64,000 nucleotides of DNA, from the NCBI RefSeq assembly GCF_910589235.1, contig NC_060970.1:5721957-5785956 (forward strand), written 5' to 3'. A model generated the notes under the pieces. It made no database searches. It was given only the letters and a program-made list of their open reading frames with translations, and was not told the origin of the DNA. The translations under genes were made by a program, and so were the position numbers. Below, piece after piece: positions 26,157 through 36,059 of the stretch (its first letter is position 1; each line of letters opens with the position of its first letter). The stretch comes from Vespa crabro. Taxonomy: Eukaryota > Arthropoda > Insecta > Hymenoptera > Vespidae.

Positions 26157-26248
26157 ATATATATCCTATCGTCTTATATGTATATGTATATATGTATACA
26201 TATATATATATATATATATCGAGCAATAAAAGAGAATATATTTTTCAG

Positions 26249-28011
26249 ACGATAATCAACTCGATATTCCTATATTTCGCACGGAGGAAGGTCGTTATTT
26301 AGCATCGTGTAAGTGTAAGTCGTATCGCGTGAAAATTTACGCATAAAAAAGTTTTTGACTTTGAGTATATTTTGACAGCTTTGGGTGATCCATTGATCAA
26401 GGGTCTAACCGAAGTGGCTAATGCACGTCCAAACGATCCGGTCACATATTTGGCGACTTATCTATACAATTTTGCTAGCAATAATAAAAGTGACGATCGG
26501 CGGGTTCGTATTTGTGCACGTATGCAATTAATGTGGATCTATCATGTGGCACCAGCATTCATTTTATAATATTCGTACGTATACGATAATGTTATAGGAA
26601 TCCAACGTACTGATAATACCCGAACGTGAAAACGAATCTCTCGACAATCCTGACAATGAAAACGGGGACGAGGACGCGGGCTATCCTCAAAGTCCAGATT
26701 CCGATGTACCAGAATCAACTTTTAGCAACCCAAACAGAGTACGTTACTCAATAATCAAACAAAAAGTATTGAGAAAGTTTATCAAGTACGTTAAAATATG
26801 GCAAAGTGTATATATTTAAATTTATCTTTTAATTCACAGGACGAGCACGGGCAAAGTATGATACATTTTGCAGCTGTACGTTCTTATTCGAAAGACGGCT
26901 TGTATCATCTTTTGCAAGAGACACAGGTCAACGTCGGTTTTAGGGACGAAGTTTATCGAACAGCTAGGGACGTTGCGGAACAGGCTAATATCCGTGAGAA
27001 TGTCGAAGAGATCGATCGTTGGGTCGTATATTTGGCCGCAAGGGGTAAATAAGATATTCGACGTTGATGCTTTAACGTACTCGTGTCGTAGACAAACGAC
27101 GAAAGCTCTCTCCAATATTCTTTTCATTATTTCCTCGCAGGTGAAACGGAAAAGCTGGTGGAACTTTTGCTGGAAGGTTACGATCATATCCTCGACGCGG
27201 AAGACGATAAAATGAATATCGTTGACGTCGCGATTCAGAGAGATCACGAGGCGACCGTGCAATTTTTACAATCTATTCCTAATTACGTGGTAAACGAATA
27301 TACGCAATTTGAACGATTTAATAAGTAATGCATAGACAGTAATACAGATATGATGGGCGCGCAAGCACGTAAATGATAATACCATCATACCATTTGTTTA
27401 TTCAATTTTGCGTGCGTTAGGATCAACGAGAGGATACGCACCGTGCCATACGTTTCGCCGATGTCGCCAAAGTGAAGGAGCTTTTAAATAAAAATAACGG
27501 CGGTGGAAAGTTATTAGCAGTTGGAAAAAATATAACCGGTCGGTGTGCCCTTCACATCGCTGTTCTACGAGAAAACGAAGAGATCGTACGATTAATAGCT
27601 AATACATATCCGGAAACATTGCGAATTGGCGACAACGTACGTATTCATTCCTTTACGTTCATGTTCGGAAGAACGAGCGATCGTCAGCGATCAATCTCGT
27701 TCGTAAACTAACTCGTCGTTCCTTCGTTCCTTATTTTATTTCATTTTCAGCTTGAAAGAACTGCTCTTCACTACGCAATGGGAGTACCATCGGTTGAAAT
27801 ATTAAGCAACATTCTCATAAAAGCGGGTGCGAAACGAATCGTCAAAGATTTGGTACGCTTTCGCAGAGATCGCTTTTCATTTTAACTATATAATAATGAA
27901 ATAATGCAGCTGAACGATATTTTTCAGAAATCACGACAGCCTTCGTACTATTTTATGAACAAATCGGATATTGAGAGACTTCAGGAGGAGGAAGAAGCGA
28001 TGGGCAAGTAA
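26249..28011 (+). CDS. Alternative 3' exon set: DPY-30 motif plus ankyrin repeats (isoform 2)
   Basis: Exons: 26249-26308, 26379-26503, 26598-26738, 26840-27044, 27141-27289, 27421-27636, 27751-27852 and 27928-28011. The first acceptor is phase 1, so it joins in frame to the donor after 23069, skipping the kinase exon; that isoform would be 1159 aa. Exon 2 of the set encodes a DPY-30/RII-type dimerisation motif (LGDPLIKGLTEVANARPNDP..., about residues 820-855). Then come an acidic linker and a fourth composite module (cap ending SIPNYV, then ankyrin repeats with GRCALHIAV and ERTALHYAMG), ending EEEEAMGK. No ATG-led first exon was found for this set, which favours alternative splicing over a separate gene, but a separate promoter inside 25.0-26.2 kb cannot be excluded. 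A possible extra donor at 28007 is treated under findings. Confidence 0.8.
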
Positions 28012-28640
28012 TTATGAATTGTAAAAGATGCTAACGTATAAGCATTGTATTTTTATTCGCAGATACTTTTTAGTCATGTTTATCGGGAATATTATTACCT
28101 GCATAGTTTATGCAACGGCGCACAATAATACTGTCGTTATCGCTTCGTTAAGAACACAATTATTAATGAATAATTGGAATGATTTAAGTACTTATGGGCA
28201 TGTAAGTCTATAGCAATATATTCCTTTAATTTTATCATTTATCCTACTTTGGTTAAACAATATGTTATATCTCCTCTCTTTTCCGTCGGATATTTTCAAT
28301 TTATTATAATTTAATCACAATAAATAACTCGGACAGAGTGTAGAGGAAATCATATAATCGGTAAATAGTCAGAAGGATGTAACATACGAAATATAATATT
28401 AATAAGTTGATGTTGTATAATTGTGAATGCGCATATGTCAATACTTTTCTTTATAATCCCATGATTCGTCATCGTCCATCCAATATGGCCATTGATCCAG
28501 ACTGACACCACGCACGTATATAGATGCAACGCTTGTAAGAGCAACGATACGCGCTCATCTAAGACAAGCGAATCTTAACGATCATCATTTATCCCGAAAT
28601 ATGAGCTTTCAAAACTGTAGCTTTCACGACATTGATTACG
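28012..28640. other. Tail-to-tail spacer between ankyrin and CCDC34-like genes
   Basis: It should hold the 3' UTRs of both genes. An open + strand stretch (28064-28213) with a hydrophobic segment could be an additional 3' exon of the ankyrin gene (see findings). Otherwise nothing is recognised. Confidence 0.5.
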
Positions 28641-30338
28641 TCAATGCTCTCCCTTTTTATTTTTAATTTTTCGTTTCACTTTCGTCCTTTTAACGCCGTC
28701 CCCTTGCCCGTCGTCCGTATCGTCGTCGATGAGCTTTTGCCATGGCGTGGGATTTACAAATGTCGGCATTGCCGCTTGGTGGGCTATATATGAAGGAACA
28801 AGAAGGCATAATAAAATCGGGTATAATAAAATGAGACAAATTTTTAATCGTAATAAAATATAAACGGAATAAAAATGTAGACTAACGAAGTAATCCTTGG
28901 GTCGCAGGTTTAGGCCGATTCTTCGACCTCTCTCGCCACTCCTCGTATGCCTTCAAGCTCACCTCCTGCCTCCTTTTCCGTTCTTCCTCGTCTTGTTCTT
29001 CCTTCAACTGTTGCGCTCTTTGTTGCGCTAACGAAGATTTTATTATTCTTACGTGAATAATATTAAAATATTCGTTGTAAAATGTGAAATTGGTACGATT
29101 ATTTATAATACTAAATGGTGTACCATTTACCTTTCTGTTCCTCATCCTTTTTACGAGTCCATTGTCGAAGGCACAAGGCTTTTGCGACTAACGCTTTCTC
29201 CTCAAATTCTTTCAATTGTTTTTCTATTTCCATTTCCTTCTCAAGGGCCGCCCTTTTATCCTCTTCCTCTTTCCTCTTCCTTTCTGCCCACTTGAAAAAA
29301 TTCTCCCTTTCCCTCCGTCCCTTTTCTTCCCTTTCGCGCGCCAATCTCTCCTCTTCCTCCCGTTTCTTCGTTTCCAGCATTTCCTCTTTTTCTCTTTTAC
29401 GTTGAAGGTACAATCGCTTTTTGCGTAACCATTCCTCGTGAGCACTTTTTCTGACCGGCGAGGATTCCTCGACCACCCGAGAAGCTTTCGAGCTGTCGAT
29501 CGATGATGTTGTTGATATATGAACTACCCTATGGCCGTTTATGATATACCTGAATGGAGGCGGCAAAAGGAAAATACCAAAAAGAAAGAAGCAAAATAAG
29601 AACGTGTAAATGATCAATCAAGTTCAACGACGTAACAACGTACCTCCGTACTTCTGGTTGATACTTTTGTCTGTCGTCGGCGACGAGAACGTTCGTAAAC
29701 GATCGTTGTCGTTCACTGCTCGTTTTATCGTCGATTCTGCATCGTCGTTCGACTCGACGATGAGAAATTGGTTTGACGTTAAAGATGGATTCGGAATGAC
29801 CGGCAGAAGATTTGTCGATGGATGACGTTGACGTAGAAAAGTAACAGCGATAAGTTTCCGGCGACGCGATTTCATCATCGGCATAATCATTGGGCGAAGG
29901 GACCAATCCTTCCTTCAAGGACAAGCAAGAGAGCATATTGGCCGTTCTTGTAGCTGTATCGCCGCTATTAACCTCGATGAGTCGCTTATTTGCGCCAACA
30001 TTCTCCAAAATCTTGGTCTTGTTAGTAGGACCAACGCGCATCCTGATATTCGTCGTCTCTTCCTCGTAGTCTTCGTTGTTTAGAGATTCCGCATAAATAG
30101 CCGGATTGATATAACGAACCTCTGGCCCAGAGGACGAGCTTTTTAATTTTTCATGACAGCGAGGCTGTTGAACGATATCCTTGTTGGATCGATGACCTTC
30201 ATTCAACATATTACAATATTTAGGATTTAATGTTGTTTCACTACTGTATACTTTGTCAAGATTTTCATGATACAGCCGAGAACAGTTATTTTTTTCTTTC
30301 CGATTGAACGAACAGTTTATATTGTCATCAGCAGCCAT
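28641..30338 (-). CDS. CCDC34-like coiled-coil protein (DUF4207 type), 4 exons
   Basis: Exons on the - strand: 30338-29644, 29549-29131, 29027-28887 and 28783-28641, giving 465 aa with GT-AG sites and continuous phases. The first about 230 residues are Ser/Asn-rich and not recognised. Residues about 260-420 are highly charged helix with spaced Trp in EEWLRKKR, FFKWAERKRKEEE, LRQWTRKKDEE and YEEWRERSKNRP, the layout of CCDC34/DUF4207 proteins. The C-terminus has FVNPTPWQKL, like the N-P-x-P-W motif I recall at the end of CCDC34, and then a basic tail. Mammalian CCDC34 is linked to sperm flagella and cilia. Orthology is inferred from pattern only. The short last exon was placed by phase and by the NPTPW motif. 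Confidence 0.72.
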
Positions 30339-30570
30339 CTTTGGAATTATCGCTGACAGATAAATTTTCTACGAGATCGGAGCTTTTAAGAAATTCAAAG
30401 ATGCTCGCATAAAGATACGTATCCATCCTTTAATCGATGTTTGATGCGCTCCGTTTATTTAACAATAATCGGATTTTGATAATATGATATAAGCGACAGA
30501 TCGATCGCTCTTACCCAATCGAGAGGGTAAACAAATTACTTGGAGCAAATTTCTAATATCTCTCTCTCTA

Positions 30571-30608
<38 letters not shown>

Positions 30609-31104
30609 CGTGTGTATATATACAGTAAGTCTCAATAATACAGACTTTTCATTGCTTTTATCGCTAGCCAATTGTACAATAAATATCGTACTTTCGTTTA
30701 AATTGATTATATTTATTTGTATTAAATAAAATTGAAATAAAAATAAATATTGTGTTTATCCTTCGTTAAAGAAAACAACTTTTTCGATCTTAATCGATAT
30801 TCATGACTATTTTGCATTTATTATAGATTAACTTCACAGTTCATCGCGTGCCGATACATTAATAATTAAGTAAGTACTGTACAGTCGTTTTCATTAATTC
30901 TGTAAAGAGAATTAATACTGAAGGCGAACAACTTGTCTTTCTCAACAACTTTCTCCATATTTTCATAGCAATAATGTAAACAGTGGCTAACACTGATACT
31001 CTGTAATCAATTGCTTTATGATTTTTAGATGTCGTGTATTTGCGTGCGTGCGTGCGCGCGTTTTTCTTTCTCCATTAAAGCTATTCAAAAAAGGCAGTAG
31101 TGTG

Positions 31105-31142
<38 letters not shown>

Positions 31143-31356
31143 CGTGCGTGCATGCGTGCGTGTGTCAGAGAGAGAGAGAGAGAGAGAAGAAAGCCATTCC
31201 AATTATACGATAATACTTGTCATCTACAAAATTTATGAAAAAGTCTGTACTTTGTTTTATAACTAATTTTTTTTCTATATTCTTTAATAAAATTGTGCTC
31301 GATCAGCGAATAATATAAATTATTAATCTAAAATAAACTGAGATCGCTCGAAAATA
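30339..31356. other. Intergenic region with GT and GA microsatellites
   Basis: It should hold the promoter of the CCDC34-like gene (just above 30338) and the 3' UTR of the membrane-protein gene. GT arrays occur at 30573-30606 and 31107-31165, the latter followed by a GA array to 31190. No exon is supported. Confidence 0.6.
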
Positions 31357-32743
31357 TCAACGGTCGGTCGATGCGAAGCTTTTAGAGTTAGATTCTGTGA
31401 CATTGTTCTGTCTTGCGATAATAGCATATTCTTCCATAATCTCTTCAGATTGTATCTTATTGAAATATGTTTCTCGTTCCTGGTGTGTGTAACAGGTATC
31501 GTCAAAATTGAAATGTAATCCGAGAACGATATTCAATGCGGATGTATCATACGCGTGGCAGCCGGAATAACGGTATTGTGGTCTTTTATTAAATCGACAA
31601 CCTGCAGATTGGGCACCTAAAAGCATCCATCGTTATTATGTGCATAATACTTGATTACAAAAGGTCAACATTAAATGTGTGTTGTAATTACAAACCTATA
31701 GGGCAAATACAATCTCTCGTTAGTGCGCATTGAACCCAAGGTAGCATTACCTTTTCCCTAATCTCTTTCGTGTTTCTAATCACGACATGCGATGCTCTTA
31801 TAAGAGGGAGGAAAAAGAAACCCTCTGCCGACGTGTGAAAATACTCGTACATCTTTGGATGAGTTAAAGAACTAATGGCGTGCCTGGTAGGCCAGGTTAA
31901 TACTCCTGACTTTGGAAAGAGATATTTTGAAATGTCAGATGAATTTAACCGCACATTTGAATCCATGTATAGAATACAACCTAATGTATTCAAAGCTGTC
32001 TGTAATATGAAACATCATTGATAAAATGCATTGATTGACAATAATTGAGAAAGAAGAAATAATGTTGCACACACACACACACACACACACACACAATTGT
32101 CGCACCCTCATATACAATATACATATATGTGTGTATATAAGTAATCAATTACTTGTATAACTAGAGGTCTGTAAACGTGTAATCTATCATCTTCTACGTG
32201 AGCTGGAAATGGAGTCAAGTCAAAGTGAATCGCATTACACCTTGTTGAGTTACAAGTAGCCTTGATACTTTGGAAAGACTCTTCGTTCAAACCAACGCTA
32301 TAAAGTACAATACTATTATTTGGCAAGAAGTGACTGACATTTCTAACAAAGCCATAGGCATGTTGTTCGCTTCCTGGCCTTATAAGAGTTACTACTGTCA
32401 CATTCTGAGGCTTGAGACTTAGAGGCGTCGTACTTGTTTGGCCATCAAGACCAAGTAAAGCTAAATACTTTGAATCGGTCACCAGTCGTTTTTCCTCAAC
32501 ATCTTTTAAGTTTTCCTGTAATTTTAAAATGTAATTATAAAAATCTTCTTTCCTCGCAATATTATGTAGATTTAAGATTTACAATAAGATTTACAATAAT
32601 TTAAATACCTGAAAATTCCGTAATTGTTTGTGAGTTTCTGTAACAAGAGTTTGTATGGAAGGTCGTTGATTGCTGAAAGCAATAAAAACGATGCTGCTCC
32701 CTGCTATGCAGATTAGCAATAATAATAGTCCCTTGATGCGCAT
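31357..32743 (-). CDS. Type II membrane protein, glycosyltransferase-like (DUF1647-like), 4 exons
   Basis: Exons on the - strand: 32743-32609, 32515-32153, 31999-31696 and 31616-31357, giving 353 aa with GT-AG sites and continuous phases. A short cytoplasmic Met-Arg-Ile-Lys is followed by a Leu-rich membrane anchor (about residues 5-23), then a stem and a lumenal domain, the layout of Golgi glycosyltransferases. Features include VTVVTLIRPG, ILYMDSNVRL (a YxD-type acidic motif), LPWVQCALTRDC and a Cys-rich CRFNKRPQYRYSGCHAYD block. Sequences of this kind occur in nematode and insect proteins that I associate with DUF1647; this needs a profile search. Several N-x-S/T sites agree with a lumenal location. 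Substrate unknown. Confidence 0.72.
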
Positions 32744-32906
32744 CTCTCATCGTTTGTACGGATTTATTTTCAATTTCGAAACAAAAATACTGATATGCTA
32801 TTGCTTGCATCAAGCTCGTCCTTGTGAGCTTAGGTTATGCATAAAACCACGATGATGGTATAATACATATATGAAAATATATAAAGATGACATACAACAC
32901 ACACGC

Positions 32907-32947
<41 letters not shown>

Positions 32948-33856
32948 GCAAGCTTGCGCGCGCGTACGCGCGCGCTAGCTATCAGCTGGTCACATTGCTC
33001 GATAATAATAGTTAGTAGAACTTTGATCATACACTTATTCTCCAAATAAAATATTATTATAGATTAGATTAAATGTTTTTTTCTTGATAGTTGTACGTCT
33101 ATCTATAACATCTACGTTATTCCTACGTCCCTGTCAAACGTTGTTGTAAACTCGAATCGCGACCCACCACGATTCTCTTAAACTAATTCTCTACTCACCG
33201 CCAGCTATGCTCTTCTCATCGTTTATGTTAATTGATAAGTTAAGCTCGTTGAAGATATTCACCAACGTATAAAAACAAATGTACGAAAAAGTATATAACG
33301 AAACATTCATTGAGAAATTAAATTCTATGTAAGCGCTTGATCACAAGGCGCATTAAATGCGTGATACAGTACTGACCGACAAAGCTTTCTACGAACGATA
33401 CTAGGAGGCGCTTTAATCAAAGCGAACGACCAATCATATTACTCGATAGCAATAAGCAGTAATATAAGTAATATTTGATGATTCAACGTAATAAATTTTA
33501 TACAAAAATGTATGATGCAAAAGCATACAAATAATTTTAAGCATTGATAAAACATTGTTTAAGTAAAAGCATATCTAAGATAATTGATATAACGATGAGT
33601 AAACTTAAAATTATTCGATTTTTGGTCTCCGTTCACAAAAATAATTCAAATATATGCATTCTCGTGCGATTCTCATGATTGGCTAATCTTTAGCGCGGCT
33701 GAAGAACGTTGATTGGTTAATAATCGTTGTCTTGGAAATACATTGGTTGGTTAGTATTGTACTTACTCATTGGAGCTAGTTTATTCGAAGACATTTTGAC
33801 CGTCAATGATAAAATGTTGTTTGTTGAATTTATTTCGTTCACATAAAAAGATTTAC
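32744..33856. other. Upstream region with CT array and CCAAT cluster
   Basis: Contains a CT array (32911-32942), an alternating GC/CG stretch (32955-32975) and the CCAAT cluster listed separately. No exon is supported. It is likely the promoter region of the type II membrane protein gene. Confidence 0.5.
33420..33775 (-). promoter_or_regulatory. Cluster of CCAAT boxes
   Basis: ATTGG, the - strand CCAAT, occurs at about 33684, 33711, 33743 and 33770, and a + strand CCAAT lies near 33431. The spacing of roughly 30 bp in the 33.68-33.78 kb group is typical of NF-Y-bound promoters. It lies about 1 kb upstream of the - strand gene starting at 32743; the assignment to that gene is inference. Confidence 0.35.
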
Positions 33857-34087
33857 CTTCATTTGAATATAGACGTTTGAGAAGTAGGATTTTTGATATT
33901 GGAATAAAAGACGGGATTTAGACTTTAAAGAGAACACTTTGGAATATTTTTTTATCTCTTCCTGACGATCTGTTTCTAGTTTCTTTTTTAGGGACATTTT
34001 GTAAGTTCTTTCTAATATTTTGTCGGCCTTGTTAATGTCTCCGAATGAAAAGTATCTACAAGCGCGTAACTTTAAACAATAATGATC
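33857..34087 (-). CDS. Orphan candidate exon, TPR-like, 77 codons
   Basis: On the - strand an acceptor (TTGCTTAG, ending at 34088) is followed by exactly 77 open codons and a GTAAAT donor at 33856-33851, phase 0 at both ends. The peptide begins DHYCLKLRACRYFSFGDINK and continues with an alternating helix-like pattern reminiscent of a tetratricopeptide repeat. No partner exon was found on either side. If the donor is not used, the frame stops seven codons later. It could be the last exon of a partly lost gene, a pseudogene fragment, or chance. Confidence 0.35.
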
Positions 34088-34640
34088 CTAAGCAATCTAT
34101 TAAGTAATTTTCCAATTGATAAATAATCACGTAGATCTTGTAATGGCAATGAAGTACATATTAGACATTTCATTGTATTCTTATACAAGCAATATCAAAG
34201 GAGATATTAGGAAAAGAATGGAGCCGATAATAAAAAGAAAAAGTAGCTTCACGCTTGCTTTGAGGGAAATAATACTATCTTTTTTAGGGCTCGACCATCA
34301 TTTCTTCTTCGAATACGTGACAAGGAAGCTTTCAGAGTTGCTTTCAGAGTTAAGAGGAAAAAAGAAGAAGGATAAACGTAAGACGAAGACGAGACGTGGT
34401 TGCCATGTGGTAATGTTTTGCTTTTGCTTGCGCGATACTTTGTTCGATTTTGTTTAATAGTTGTTAGATTTTATTCTAATTAATAACCGTTTATTAATCA
34501 GCCTTCATATCAGGTTATATTAGATTTTTATCATACCATCATATGAAAAATATTGGCGCAAAGTTTAACGAGGATTATGTAACGAGGAGCACGCGCGGAG
34601 AATAATATTCAAAATTTTTTTTGCAGTGAACAATGTATAC
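34088..34640. other. Proximal boundary of the satellite block
   Basis: Contains a 113-codon + strand frame (34116-34457, Lys-rich in its second half) without similarity that I recognise or clear flanking splice sites; it is kept only as a possibility. Satellite sequence starts near 34640. Confidence 0.4.
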
Positions 34641-36055
34641 GAGCAACATATTCGTACGATGGATAACAGCTCGACAAGCCTTTGATTACGTAAAGCGTTG
34701 CATAACACTTAAAATGCGTTAGATAGAACAGTTTTTAGTCAACCTTCGTCGATCGATAATGACAACAAGAAAGGACCATTGGAAGGGTGATGCGAGATTG
34801 GAAGGGTGAAACGTCCGTCTCCTTTTGTATTTCGAGGAGTAAACGTCGAAATAGATTCTTTCTATACCGCTGCATTCAATCATTTTATAGATACGACCAT
34901 TTCATAATTATTTTATGAGCGTAGAGTGTACTTGGCATAAGATGAGAGAATAATTAAACAATATTAGATTGCGTAAAGTGTTGCATAACACTTGAAACGC
35001 GTTAGATAGAATAGTTTTCTTTTAAACCATCGTCGTTCGATAATGCCAACGAGAAGAACCATTGGTAGAAGGATGCGAGATATCATCACGTCAGTCTCCT
35101 TTCATACTCGAAGGTGTAAACGACGATATGAAATCTTTCCGTACCGCTGCATTAATTCGTCTTATAGATATAACCATTTTATAATTATTTAAACAATGTA
35201 CAATGCACTCGGAGTACAATGAGATAATAAATAAACAATATAGGCTTACGTAAAGCGTTGCGTAGCTCGTAAGATGCGTTAGATAAAATAGATTTTATTC
35301 AACTTTCGTCGATCATTAGTGCCATTCAGTAGGAGCATTGGAGGGACGGGTGATACGAGATACCGTAGCCAGTCTCCTTTCGTACTCCGGGGTGTAAATG
35401 TCGAAATGAAATCTTTCCGTATCGCTACATTCATTCGTCTTATAAATACGATGATATTATAATTATTTAAACAATGTATAATGCAGACGGAGTACGATGA
35501 GATAATTTATTATAATTAAATAATATTACAGTTTGTAAAGCATTGCATAGCACATAAGAGGCGTTAAATAGAATTGTTTTCATTCAACTTTCGTCCATTG
35601 ATAATGCCAACGAGAAGGACCATTGGAAGAGCGATACGAGATACCACGTCAGTCTCGTTTCGTACTCCGAGGTGTAAACGACGAAATGATAGCTTTCCTT
35701 ACCGCTACATGCACCCCTTTTAGACATACAGTCATTTTATAATTATTTAAACAATGTAGATACACTCGTAGTACGATGAGACATTAATTAAATAATTTTA
35801 TATTTCGTATAGCGTTTCATAGCACGTAAGAAGCGTTAGATAAAATAGTTTTTAATCAACCTTTGCCGATCGATAATGCTAAAAAAAGGACCTTTCGAAG
35901 GACAATATGACAACCTCGGGTCTCCTTTCGTACATCAAGGAATAAACGACGAAATGCAATCTCTCCCGTACGACTACATTTAATAATTTTACAGATACGA
36001 CTTTTAATTAATAATATAAACAGTATACGATATACGCGAAATGCGATAAAACAAT
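34640..36055 (+). repeat. Satellite A, left array: about 5 copies of a 273-284 bp repeat
   Basis: The marker GCGTTA recurs at 34716, 34999, 35276, 35560 and 35833 (spacings 283, 277, 284 and 273). Copies share the blocks GACCATTGGAAG, CGTCAGTCTCCTTTCGTACTC and TTATAATTATTTAAACAATG but differ at many positions, so this is an aged array. The same family in the opposite orientation is at 49985-51489. Confidence 0.92.
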
Positions 36056-36059
36056 ATAA

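Larger units (their letters stand above)
25044..26248. other. Stretch between kinase exon and DPY-30 exons
   Basis: Noncoding on the models used. It contains a long GA array (25268-25336), three copies of a 12-base TTTAATCACGAT unit (about 26000-26033), a perfect inverted repeat (26079-26115, listed) and a CT array followed by TA repeats (26116-26220). It would be intron for isoform 2, or 3' UTR plus spacer for isoform 1. Confidence 0.6.

Noticed and set aside
34116..34457. 113-codon + strand frame
   Set aside because: The Lys-rich end and lack of similarity or flanking exons leave it unsupported; noted only under the boundary feature.
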